A DNA stretch of 64,000 nucleotides. It comes from Silene latifolia. Taxonomy: Eukaryota; Streptophyta; Magnoliopsida; Caryophyllales; Caryophyllaceae. The stretch spans positions 31,448,217-31,512,216 of the forward strand of contig NC_133534.1 of NCBI RefSeq assembly GCF_048544455.1, written 5' to 3'. Position numbers and translations under genes: made by a program. The stretch's first letter is position 1. Every line of letters starts with the position of its first letter. This document shows, one piece after another, positions 1-11,574 of this stretch. The notes under the pieces are model-generated. The model searched no databases. It was not told the DNA's origin and saw only the letters and a list, made by a program, of their open reading frames with translations.

Positions 1-2353
1 TGAGACCTAGAGAAATGCGGATAAAACCACCGCACCCAAGACTCATGATAAAACCACATGAGTACCCTAAGGAGTCCACCAAAGGGTTGGCTAGTACTTA
101 AGCTGACCATCTACTCACAAAATAGGCAGAAAGGTCATGCCCCAGCTTGGATATAAACCCACCAAGCCAGGAACACAAAGGCTATTAAGCCGCGAACATA
201 TACTCGTCAAAGACTATAATGACCTATCTATGACAATAACTGAAAATACTCACTTAAGACCTCGTCCCAAGTGAATACTTTAGCCAACTTAACAATAAAA
301 AGGGCAAAAAGTCCAAACTTGTAAATATAAATGATCACAAGCTAGCATATGGAAGGCTACACAAGAATATAATCCAATGACATTCCAACAATACAATCCA
401 ATATGGCCAAGGTACCAAGTTTCAAAAATATGAATTATAAATATCAAGGCATTAATATATAGCATCCAATTACAACCAAAGTCATCCACTGTTATCTAAA
501 CTTACCGCAAAGACAAATCCCCGACCCAAGTCCCGCGACGGGTCATTGGTCAAATCAGGGCTGGCCGGTTTAAACCTAATTTGACCAAACTCATTCGGTC
601 ATATTGGCCCAGCTCGGAGTCTTGGTTCATTTTGACTCAAATCACAAATTTTATCGCAATATTATTCTCATGCTATTTCTAATTTCTATCATGTGAAAAA
701 CGAAAGTAAAACATTATCAATCACCTAAACACTTATCAAACACCAAACACAACATCAACTACTAATGTGACATTAATTCGTCGAGTAACTCGGAATAGTT
801 ACCTTAAGCTAGAAAAAGGCAAATAACCCTTGAGAAAGCTTCTAAAACCCAAAATTACTCTTCATCTTCAACCACATATGAGCCACCTAAAATAATTATG
901 TGAAAGGACGATATTAACGAATTATCGTTATATAAAATAAGAGACGGTTATTTAATTATATTTTAAATAAACCAAACTAGCGTCAAAACAAGTTATAGAG
1001 ACGGCCCAAAACTTATTTTTACAACCTCTACCCACGACTAAAAGGAGTCATTGAACGCCAAACACACACCAAAACAACCAGCTACTACTTCACCTAATGG
1101 ACCACCCAACCATAAACAAAGGAAAGGAAGAAAGGGGAAAAACAGGGGTATGGGTACCCCGTGTCCAACCCAACACCACCCCGTTCAACTCTCCCTCCCC
1201 ACGGCGCTAAGCGAAAGCAACCATCCCTACCAACACCTATTATGGCTGACCAGACAGCCCATTTCTACCGCCTTCCACCATCCCAAAACAGTCCCTACAT
1301 GTCAGTATACACCGTCTCAACTATAAAAGACAACAATTAGCACCCAAAACAATCCATACATCTCAGCATACACCGTCTTAAATATACCACTTACTAGCTA
1401 GCATCCCAAATGATCCCTACAGGTCAGTATACACCGTCTCAATCATCTCCACATATCAGTATACACCGTCTCAACTATACAACTGACTAATTAACATCAA
1501 TAAGGATCCCTATATATAATTATACACCGTCTTAAATAAATAAAGCTGAAAGTATAAATTGGGTTTTTAAAAATACATGACGAAAATGAATGTTACTTAC
1601 ATCGGAATGACGAGAACGACGAGAGGAGCGCTATGGAACAAAAATAGTTGAAAACGGATAAGGAACGAAGCACCGACGTCGATTAACAGATCAAATTTTG
1701 AAAAGGAAAGAGAACTCTCCAGAAGAAGAAAACAAAGAACAAAGAAGAAGAAAAGAGACGTGCGTTCGTGAAAATGAGACAGCAGCCTGCTAGCCTGCTA
1801 TTTATTATACGTATCTTTCTTCATCGTTAAGTAATTTCGCTAGTTTTTAAAACCGTCTCGAGTTAAACTAAACCGATTTAAATAAAGGTTTTCGAGATAA
1901 AACATACTCAATAATAAATAAATTTAATGAATGAAAATAAAATAAACTCAGCTAGTTAACGGAAATAATACGATATCAGCTTGAATCGGAATTATTAGCG
2001 ATTTTTACGAAACTAACGGATATTAATAAAAATTGCTAATATAGTGAAATAAGCTCAAAATAGCTAATTGGACGGTTTTGTTCCCAAAATCCATCTCGGG
2101 TTCATTTAAAACAACTTTCATAAGGACTCGTAAAGAAACGGAAATTATTAAATAAATAAACTCGAACTAACTTCAATAAACTCGAACTAACTTTAAATAA
2201 ACTTATTAATGATTATTAAAATTAACGTATCGAATTATGATGAAATTAATTAATTAGCTAAGCATATATATATAAATCGTTAAATGATGTAATTAAATTC
2301 AAAATAGCAATTAAAAGAATTTTATCCAACTTAATAAAATACGGGGTGTTACA
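1..2353 (-). mobile_element. LTR-like block of an unidentified LTR retrotransposon (left end outside window)
   Basis: The right edge reads GGGGTGTTACA at 2343-2353, so on the minus strand the block begins TGTAACACCCC, the usual start of many plant Ty3 LTRs. A minus-strand TATA box (TATAATAAATAG) lies near 1799-1811, about 550 bp inside that edge, followed by a GA/CT-rich stretch as expected for an LTR promoter and R region. No conserved coding region is visible. The left boundary, partner LTR and family are not visible, and no PPT-like sequence abuts 2353, so this could be a solo or truncated LTR. Confidence 0.5.
1291..1535. repeat. Five-copy imperfect repeat carrying tatacaccgtct
   Basis: Five units (about 1291, 1352, 1411, 1447 and 1507) share the core tcagtatacaccgtct with flanking ccctacat- and caactata-like sequence. 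Spacing is irregular (36 to 61 bp). It lies downstream of the minus-strand TATA box of the LTR-like block, probably in its R/U5 part. Confidence 0.7.
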
Positions 2354-3027
2354 GTATAAGGTGAGTTAATAATAACTCAAACGACAAATGTCGACATCAC
2401 ACTTGGGTAGTCAATACCATATTACAACCTTGTGATGCATATCGTAAGTGTGTAAACATTTGTTGATTGCAATAGAAGTTTAACATATCATGTGTCCATG
2501 TGTTCAAACTTCTTATAATTGCATTTTACTTTACGTTCATGTTATCTTCTCATAGCATGAACCTTACCAAGTACATATCTAGGTTCCCAACCTCGGTTTC
2601 AGTTCTTTATCTTGAAAGAACTTCCTTGTCGATTATCACATAACAAACGAATTTGTGGTGAATGATATAACTTGTACTGTTCAAGTACTCCACCCACACA
2701 CAATGCACTAGGTATATGTTTTGTAGACTCTTGCACCAATTTGTCAAAATGATTAGCCTAGCATTTCTCACAAGTTCTAGCATATTAGGGAATATTAGTT
2801 TTGAGTAACTTCTTACTTCAACTAAGTACTATTCCAAACTTCCTATTTCTCCTTTTGGTTTAAAAGCTTAGGATTTTCATAAATCCTTACATGTGTTCGA
2901 ACTATAATATGTGTAACCTCTTGACACATAACAAAGTCTTTTGTCCAACACTAAAATCGCTCATCGGATTCTCCTCGAGAATTCATGACGTTTCTTCTAT
3001 GGCTTACCAATGATTCATCATGCTCTT
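2354..3027. other. Unassigned AT-rich stretch between the LTR-like block and Tat copy A
   Basis: No gene is recognised. The right boundary is where similarity to Tat copy B (near 61067) begins. Copy B has a TATA-containing promoter to the left of that point, while this copy has unrelated sequence, so a rearrangement replaced the promoter here. Confidence 0.4.
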
Positions 3028-3108
3028 ACAATATTTCTCTCAAAAGGATCTTTCAATAAAAATGGATGCTTTTGAATCCCGACTCAAGGAATAGACCAAC
3101 GAGTTTTC
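3028..3108 (+). pseudogene. 5' end of the Tat copy A antisense extra ORF, cut off by the copia insertion
   Basis: The sequence matches 61067-61149 of copy B: 5' UTR, ATG at 3062, then MDAFESRLKE, an in-frame TAG (a serine codon TCG in copy B), then TNEF. It stops at the 5-bp target site ttttc (3104-3108). The coding sequence resumes after the copia element at 16055. Confidence 0.75.
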
Positions 3109-4380
3109 TGTTGGAATATGTGTCCTCCGACAATAATGCGATCACAACTGTTGATCATGATGATCACATGTTAAAGTCTCATTTTAAAGAATACAATTGG
3201 GAAGTAATTTTCTTGTCAAATTTGGTCCACACATATCGGTAATGATTGGCTGACTAGAGTTTGACATTACTGTCGTGCGACGGTGGTGATCAGTTGATCC
3301 CCTTAGGTCATACCTAAAGGGTAACACTCTTAATTGATCATTTAATTGATCGTATGACGATACGGGTCAATTAAATTACTTAAAATTGACGGACGATTTT
3401 AGAAGTAATATTTACGTGTCTTATTGAAATTTGATTAAATGAGATACGGTCTAAGTAATCGAATTGTTTTATTACTTAGATGAAATTATTGTTTACAGAA
3501 ATAAATTGAAACAGAATGAATTGATTATTATTAATACAGAATGTTGTATTTTATAAACTCGGGAATTCATTTCGGTACAAATAATTATGAATTACTAGGT
3601 TATGTTTATAAGTGACATATTTTGTTAATATGTTGATTTTTAATTGTTAAAAATACATTTTATACACCTAATGTCATGGAACATGTTACATGTGACATAT
3701 TGACAAAATAATGTGTAAAATGGACTTTCCATGTTACACTATATGTACCGAAATATAAGGGTGGAGTAGAGTATTTAAGTGTGTTTTATATTTTGTTTAA
3801 AAGCATAATCATCACACAAATACCTACTCTTACATGCCTGCTTTTATGGGTAAGACAAAATGCCATGCATTGGCCTAATGCCCTCACCCTACCCGGTTTT
3901 GTCATAAGAGAAGCCAAGGGTTTTCTCTTATTTTTCTCAACATACACTACATGCAAAATCTAGTGTGTTCATTCATTCAAACACATATAAAATTATTTTA
4001 GAGAGATAAAAATTACTCCCATTTTCTCTCCTCTTGACCGAAATTTTCAAGAGGACAAAACAATAGTTTTGTGTCATTTTTAGTTAAAATTAATATTGTT
4101 CTAGTATAAATAATATTAATTTTTAAGAGGTTATCTTGGGTATAATTCCTTGGGAGAGATTCTATCCTTGAATCTTTGTTCATCCACTTTAGGAAGCTCA
4201 AGAACAAGTGAGTAGGTGAACTCATTTGTGCCCATATAAACCGAAATATCAATGTGAGATGATGATTTCTTCTTTAATTATGATATTGTTTGCATGCATA
4301 AGATCACCATTTAATTTTATGACTAAATTAACATAAAACATATATGAATATGTTGAGTATATAGATCTAGATTTCTAACA
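3109..4380 (+). repeat. 5' LTR of the Angela-like element
   Basis: 1272 bp, starting TGTTGGAATATG and ending TTTCTAACA. It pairs over its whole length with 14779-16049, with only scattered substitutions and small indels, so the insertion is fairly recent. A candidate TATA region, gagtatttaagtg, lies near 3768. Confidence 0.93.
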
Positions 4381-4382
4381 AG

Positions 4383-4396
4383 CGGTATCATGAGCC
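4383..4396 (+). other. Primer binding site of the Angela-like element (tRNA-iMet type)
   Basis: GGTATCATGAGCC starts 2 bp after the 5' LTR. It differs slightly from the usual plant initiator-Met PBS TGGTATCAGAGCC. Confidence 0.8.
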
Positions 4397-6597
4397 TTGG
4401 TTGTTTGCATGCAAATCGGTTATAGTTTTTCCGAGTTATACGATTAACATATAAAACTTGTAAATTTGTGCTATTATGATATATCACAAAATAAATTTAT
4501 GCATGTTAAAGTTTCTGGTCCTAAAATGTTTTTAGGATATTTTGGTTATTTTATGGATTTTTATTGTTCATCTTATACAATACTGGCATTAAAAATGTGA
4601 TTTTATGATTAAAATGTCATTTTTGGACTAAAATTAGCTAAACTTCGAATTTCCCAGTGATTTTTGGATATGTTATCACATGTGTTATTTTGAGATAACC
4701 TGTAAATTTTCATAATTTTTGGAGTTTTTATGCTCGAAATTTTGATTTTTCATGTTTAAAATCGAATTTAGAAGAAAAAATAGGTTAATATGAGATAAAT
4801 TTCGAATCTGGTCATAAAAATTTAGTATGTTGTCATATGCAATTTTACAAGATGTGTGTAAAATAATAGGCTATATTGAAGTCTTTATGCATGATTTATG
4901 AATTTTTGATGAAAAATGGCATAAATAGTGACTTAATTAGTGATTAATTCCTAAAACATACTCCATGACTAAGGAAAAACGTCATATGTTGCATTTTATT
5001 ATCCATTTCAGATCTAAAATTGAAAAGTTGATAAATATTTTTTTTCTCATGTTTTTATGATTATATTTGTTAAAACCGATAAACCGCAACATTGTTTTTC
5101 CGGATAAATTTTGAAATTTTTAACCTAAGTTTTTGAACATTATGAGTGTCATGGTATTTTTTCCATAATGTTCACAAGTTTTAAATTTTGAATTTATTTG
5201 GAATTTTTGTGATTTATTTGAAGTATATAGCTTATCTTTGTAATTTTAGGTCCATTAGTGAACAATTTTAGAAATATGAGTTAATTATAGTCAAATAATT
5301 AGTGAAGACTAATTTTGAGTCCTAAGAGGTTAGGGTAATTAACTTGTGCATAAATATGAATTTATGTAATTTTTGTGATTTTAAAACGTTGAATCACGCA
5401 AATCCGTAAAAACCGTGTAATATACGATATTGGCTCCTTAAAGGTGATTTAGCATAAAATTGGGCATGTTCATACATATTATAATGCTGCATTTTATTTA
5501 TGATTGTCATAATTTTACTTTATGTAATTTTTGAATTATGTAATTTTTTTACTTAGTATGGCCTTAGTTTTTAATTGGTATTACCTAAAATATATGGCAA
5601 TATCGATTCGGTTGTAATTTATTGTGATCTCGTATCACCGTCTTGTAATTTAATAGATTTATTTTATTTTAGTTACAAATGTATAATAGGAAATTATGTA
5701 ATTTGTTATGTAATTTATTTATTCCGGAGTTCCTTGAAGACGGTGTCATTCAAGATGGCGATACATAAAGACGGTGTTACCTCGAGATGCGTGCCACAAC
5801 CGAAGTTCAAGGGACCAATGGAGTTGGTTTCCGAATATGTAATAGTTAAATAGTTTTTCTATTTTAGGAAGGCCATACTAGGATTTATCTTATGCTTTGC
5901 ATTTTATTTATATGTCGCATGCATCGCTAAATCGCCATAACTAAAACATGCATTGTCTTTTATCGAGTTTATCGAGCGTGTCAATTATAATTATCGTAGT
6001 TCACCGCTTTAGTTCACTTAAAACGTGATAGATAATAAATTGACATGACCTCTCGCTAAAATAATCCATTGAGACATAGCCTTACCAAATAATAGAAACC
6101 ATGAAAACCTATTTCGCGAGGGAGTGCACTCGGCCCTACCGGGGTACAAACCTTGTTACGTAGGGGAAGTGGGTGATAAACGTCTATCCACCGAATTCAT
6201 GTTAATGAAGGGTATTTCGGCACACCGTGCCCTAGGTTGATATGGGTTTGGATTATGGACACATTTATTCGAAATTTGGGTTGTACTCAACGAAAGTATT
6301 CACGACGATTTCCGGATGTGTTTCGGGCTAGAGATAAATAATAATGTAAATTTTATCGACCAAGAGTTCTAAAAGTAGAATCGATTAAAAGGTTAATCCA
6401 CCGAGTTATGTTAATAAAGGGTATTTCGGCACACCGTGCCCTAAATTAATATGAATTTGGGTCTTGGAATCATTTATAATAGTTGGGTAGAGGTCACTAT
6501 ATAAATGTTCATATCTTGTTAATTTAAATTACAAGTATGATTTAAAAAGACAAAAATGTTAATATTTCTTTTTCCTCCATATTTGTAGTTCATTACA
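4397..6597 (+). other. Long untranslated leader of the Angela-like element, with a duplicated hairpin module
   Basis: About 2.2 kb of AT-rich leader without a recognisable gene. A module of about 65 bp occurs twice (6187-6251 and 6398-6461). Each copy holds CGGCACACCGTGCC, which can fold as a GGCAC/GTGCC hairpin with an ACC loop (6218-6231, 6427-6440). Position suggests a packaging, dimerisation or translation signal, but that is inference. Confidence 0.65.
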
Positions 6598-6665
6598 ATG
6601 AATCCATCAAACGCTACCGCACCAATAACTATTGAGTCATACCACAATGTTTTTGACGACGTTTG
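6598..6665 (+). pseudogene. Gag N-terminus of the Angela-like element, interrupted at codon 23
   Basis: ATG at 6598 opens 22 codons (MNPSNATAPITIESYHNVFD...) and ends in the target site gtttg (6661-6665). If the nested element and one gtttg are ignored, the frame continues at 10704 as CSNNDFDTTREL and runs into the Lys-rich gag C-terminus. The gag would then be only about 120 residues before its zinc knuckle, far shorter than usual, so the core had probably been deleted already. Confidence 0.65.
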
Positions 6666-7908
6666 TGAAAGATCATAGATCCATATTAGACTCTCTAATA
6701 AAATTAATTTATCTCATAAATTATCATTTAGGTGATCTATGTAACATGCATGCTAATATGAAAACATAAAAAGAAAGTAAAAGGAAAAACAATTTCCTTA
6801 CATTGAATATAGGGTAAAATGGGCACAAACTAGTTCTCCTTACTAGTTTGTTCTTGAGCTAAAATGATATGGATGACCCTCCTTGAAAAACCTTCAAAAA
6901 TAAAGTCTCCTTCAAGTTGCACCCAAGAACTAACCCAAAAATATTAACAAGTATAGAACTAGAACTTATTAATATTGTACCCTTGATTATTATTAGAAAT
7001 ATTACTAACTAATCTTAGTAATATTGTTTAGTATACTAACAACTTAGTAAAGATGATTATTATTTTAGAGAGATGGAGGAAAATAGTTCACATGCAAAAT
7101 TGTAGAGTGAAGAAGTGAGGTAGTGTGAAAATGTGAACAAAATATGGAGTGTTGTAGTGGGAAAGTGGCGGGTGGAGGACAATATTAGTGGAGAATTTTG
7201 TCTTACATTTTTATCTTACATCACATGCAAAATGTTGTATAAGATTAATTATGGTAGTATACAAAATAAGGTGAAATGATTATGTGAGTAATCATCCACT
7301 ACTCTTATTTTACACGGTCCACTTGACCATATACAGGTCCATGTTGGTTCTTATATTTGTCGCACAAATCCGTGTAATTTATATTTTAAACATCGTATCA
7401 TGTTTAAATACTTCCATAATTAATTCGTCCAATTCACTCCGTAAATATACGTGTACCACTACACATATTATTTACGTACTAATATTAATCACATTAATCA
7501 ATTAGTATAATTTTAGTAAATTAACAGTTAATTAACTAAAACCCGTTTCCCAAAACTTATTATTTAATTATCTCATAATTAAATAATAACTGCCGCTCCT
7601 CGAGTTCGCAACTCGAAATCTCTCTAAAAATAATTGACTAACCTCTTAGTCTATAAATCAAGGGACTAAACAAATTGTATCTCATACAATTAATTAGTTA
7701 TCAATTGGGGTTCGTTCCTTTAGGTGTGACCGGAAGGGGTCAGTTGATCACCGCCGTCTCACGACAATAACGTCAAACTCTAGTCAGCCAACCGTTATCG
7801 ATTTACGTTAATCAACTGACGAGGATCAAATAATTAAATATCTGATGTTATTCCATTAATGAGATTTATTATGTTAACGCACTATTGTGGAGGACACTAA
7901 CTCCAACA
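6666..7908 (-). repeat. 3' LTR of the nested non-autonomous copia element
   Basis: Near-identical to 9456-10698 and the same length. Few differences are visible (for example atctatgtaac against atctgtgtaac), so this insertion is young. Confidence 0.9.
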
Positions 7909-9455
7909 ATCTCCCACTTGTCCGACACAAGGTGTGCGCTACTAATTCTCTTGTCCGTTTTAGTCTCCCACTCAATGCAAGGTGTGTTTTAGGTCGCACT
8001 TGCACATGAACACATCACGAGTGGTTTTCTCGATCGGGAGTGTGACTACCTGACCGGAAAAATCTCTCACAGATTACTTCCGAGCGTGGCCACGCATTTG
8101 TAGTCATTAACTCCTCAAGTGGCCTTGAGATATAGTTACCCAACGTGGGTGGACAATTTCTGTATGCCATATCTATCCTATTACACAATACAGCTCACCA
8201 TGACCTAGTAAATGCCCTTTTGGCCTCCTTTCACGGCACGACCTAGGACAAAAACCAAAGTCACTCGGAAACTGCACTTGCTCAGATAATAGTCTCCAGT
8301 CAAAAGAATCGACTCATTAGAACATCTTAGAGATCCCCGCCACGACCAGGCGTCTATAATAGAACTTAGGGACTCTCTAAATGGTCACTGTCCGACAAAG
8401 TGTCACACACTTTGCCTATGTAATCGACTAGTCATCACATATGACCTTATGGTGTAGAACAACCATCAATCGACTTACAATCTAGTCACTCCGAGACGTC
8501 ACCTCATTAAGTGACTAGGGACAAAATACAATGTTCATCTTATTCACTTGAATATTGTTCAACATTGTCTCCACAACTTATTCAGATAAACAAGGTATTC
8601 TGGTTTTCAGTCAAACTGAATAATTGAGTTCTTAAAGAAACTCTAACAATGAATGCGATCATCACTTATATAAATATCAATACTCTATCAAATATTTACA
8701 TAACGATCTTTAGCAATTAAGGTATATTCTTCAATCACATTGAAATGACATAACCATCATGTCTACCTTATGCCAACAATGGCTTTGGTTAGAGGATTAG
8801 CAACAGTTGCATCACTCTAGTTTCCATTGCAATTTTCCTTTGTTCTATGCAAACTTTTCATCACATAGAGTATTTCTAAGTATATGTCTAAACAAGTTTT
8901 TAGACTTTGGTTCTAAAGCCAGTCAAACACTCCCACTGTTTTCACAGTCTCTTGGGAGATGATATTCGGCTAACGGTACTACTCTAGTTCCATTAAATTC
9001 CGGTTATCAATTATCTCTTTTACAACATCGGATGCTGTAATGTACTTAGCTTTTCGTTCATGATTTGTACGCATAACACTTATACATACACATTCTTCAT
9101 ATGACATCTTTTATGTATGACTCCTCATACATATTTGCTTTATACATGTATAACTTCTTATACATATATGTATAACTTCTTATACATATTATTCTTTATG
9201 CACATAACACTCTTACATGCTAACCATTCCTTAACAAGGCCCATAACATCTTATAAGCATAGGAATGTTTCCGTGTAATCCTTTTACACAAAATTCATAA
9301 ATTCCTCCAAACTATAAAAGTAAATTCTCAGTGCTTCTCAAGTACTCAAGGATGCTCTTGATAATCATCTAGTGACACTCACTAGAAAATGATTCGTAAT
9401 GACTTCTCATATTCTCAACATGATAAGTCCCGACGAGAGAATCTTTTAGCATATT
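7909..9455 (-). pseudogene. Internal region of the nested copia element, with an RNase H remnant
   Basis: Mostly non-coding. On the minus strand near 8765-8815 it encodes a VANPLTKA-like stretch, matching the end of copia RNase H (IADPLTKPL in the neighbouring Angela-like pol at 13921-13953). The 7909-8560 part resembles, in reverse, the 3' untranslated part of the Angela-like element (14150-14778), including gcgtggccacgc and the PPT. This looks like a relative that lost gag and nearly all of pol. Confidence 0.6.
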
Positions 9456-10698
9456 TAATAGATCATAGATCCATATTAGACTCTCTTATAAAATTAATTT
9501 ATCTCATAAATTATCATTTAGGTGATCTGTGTAACATGCATGCTAATATGAAAGCATAAAAAGAAAGTATAAGGAAAAACAATTTTCTTACATTAAATGT
9601 ATGGTAAAATGGGCACAAACTAGTTCTCCTTACTAGTTTGTTCTTGAGCTAAAATGATATGGATGATCCTCCTTGAAAAACCTTCAAAAAGAAAGTCTCC
9701 TTCAAGTTGCACCCAAAAACTAACCCAAAAATATTAACAAGTATAGAACTAGAACTTATTAATATTGTACCCTTGATTATTATTAGAAATATTACTAACT
9801 AATCTTATTAATATTATTTAGTATACTAACAACTTAGTAAATATGATTATTATTTTAGAGAGATGGAGGAGAATAGTTCACATGCAAAATGGTAGAGTGA
9901 AGAAGTGAGGTAGTGTGAAAATGTGAACAAAATATGGAGTGTTGTAGTGGGAAAGTGGCGGGTGGAGGACAATATTAGTGGAGAATTTTGTCTTACATTT
10001 TTATTTTACATCACATGCAAAATGTTGTATAAGATTAATTATGCTAGTATACAAAATAAGGTGAAATGATTGTGTGAGTAATCATCCACTACTCTTATCT
10101 TACACGGTCCACTTGACCATATACGGGTCCATGTTGGTTCTTATATTTGTCGCACAAATCCGTGTAATTTATATTTTAAACATCGTATCATGTTTAAATA
10201 CTTCCATAATTAATTCGTCCAATTCACTCCGTAAATATACGTGTACCACTACACATATTATTTACGTACTAATATTAATCACATTAATCAATTAGTACAA
10301 TTTTAGTAAATTAACATTTAATTAACTAAAACCCGTTTCCCAAAACTTATTATTTAATTATCGCATAATTAAATAATAACCGCCGCTCCTCGAGTTCGCA
10401 ACTCGAAATCTCTCTAAAAATAATTGACTAACCTCTTAGTCTATAAATCAAGGGACTAAACAAATTGTATCTCATACAATTAATTAGTTATCAATTGGGG
10501 TTCGTTCCTTTAGGTGTGACCGAAAGGGGTCAGTTGATCACCGCCGTCTCATGACAATAACGTCAAACTCTAGTCAGCCAACCGTTATCGATTTACGTTA
10601 ATCAACTGACGAGGATCAAATAATTAAATATCTGATGATATTCCATTAATGAGATTTATTATGTTAACGCACTATTGTAGAGGACACTAACTCCAACA
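9456..10698 (-). repeat. 5' LTR of the nested non-autonomous copia element
   Basis: Pairs with 6666-7908 at equal length. The plus-strand right end ctccaaca is followed by the duplicated target gtttg. Confidence 0.9.
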
Positions 10699-10703
10699 GT
10701 TTG

Positions 10704-11574
10704 CTCCAACAATGATTTCGACACTACTAGAGAACTTCATTTTGGGATAGGTTCGGATGGAAACCTTAACTTCATCACTTCTACTAGACCACCTACTACT
10801 ACTAGATCTCGTGTGAGCCCGTCTCAGGAAGACTACCTCATACAATCTATAGGGTCTTTGTCTCTGGAAGATAAAGATGCCAAAACTAGTGGGAGCTCAA
10901 GCAATCAAGTTCTTGCTTCAAAGGGCAAAAAGTTCAAGAAGAAGGGAAAGAAAGTCAAAAACTTCAAGCAAGTTAATGATGAGTGCCATTATTGATATGG
11001 CATGGGACATTGGCTTAGGAATTGTCCCGTATATTTGCGAAATATAAGGGAGGGAATCATCGTTCCAAAAGGTAAAATTCCTAAAGAAATTTATGTTATT
11101 GATATAAATTATACTTCCACTACGACATGGGTACTAGATACCAGTTGTGGTTCTCACCTTTGTAATCATTTACAGGGTTTAAGAGACGTGAAGAGGCTTA
11201 GCAAGGGAGATGTGGATCTACGCCTTGGAATTGGAGCTCGAGTAGCGGCCGAATCCAAATGAACTTCTTCCATCAATGGCATTTACATTTTAGAGACCTC
11301 AAGTCCAATTAATGATATCTATAACATTCAATCAAAGAAACTCAAATCAAGTGACCCAAATGAATCGTTCATTTGGCATTGTCGATTAGGTCACATAAAC
11401 TAGAATCGCATTAAAAGATTAATTTCAAGTAATGTGATTACACCATTTGATTGTCAATCATATGGTACATGCGAATATTGCCTACTTGGCAAAATGACTC
11501 GTAATCCTTTTAGTGGTAAAGGGACACGAGTTAGTGAACTATTAGGACTCATACATACCGATGTGTGAGGACCA
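10704..11574 (+). pseudogene. Angela-like gag C-terminus, protease and integrase zinc region (broken)
   Basis: One frame continues from gag into pol, with in-frame stops at 10993 (TGA), 11260 (TGA), 11401 (TAG) and 11566 (TGA). The stop at 10993 replaces the second Cys of the CCHC knuckle (CHY*YGMGHWLRNC). The stop at 11566 replaces the usual Cys of HTDVCGPM. The protease reads WVLDTSCGSHLC, DTS where DTG is usual. After GARVAA about 50 residues typical of the family are missing before NGIY, an internal deletion. GAG-pre-integrase follows (IWHCRLGHIN). Confidence 0.85.

Larger units (their letters stand above)
6666..10698 (-). mobile_element. Non-autonomous copia element nested in the Angela-like gag
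   Basis: Two 1243-bp LTRs (6666-7908 and 9456-10698) flank a 1.55 kb internal region without intact genes. The TSD gtttg is perfect (6661-6665, 10699-10703). On the minus strand the LTR starts TGTTGGAGTTAGTG, and AGTGGGAGAT (7909-7918) is the polypurine tract before the 3' LTR. The outermost LTR end is TG at 6666 but TA at 9456, apparently mutated. No clear PBS is seen beside 9456. Its 3' region resembles that of the host Angela-like element. Confidence 0.9.

Noticed and set aside
7284..7505. 73-codon ORF repeated at 10074-10295
   Set aside because: The repetition is simply the two LTRs of the nested copia element; no protein features.
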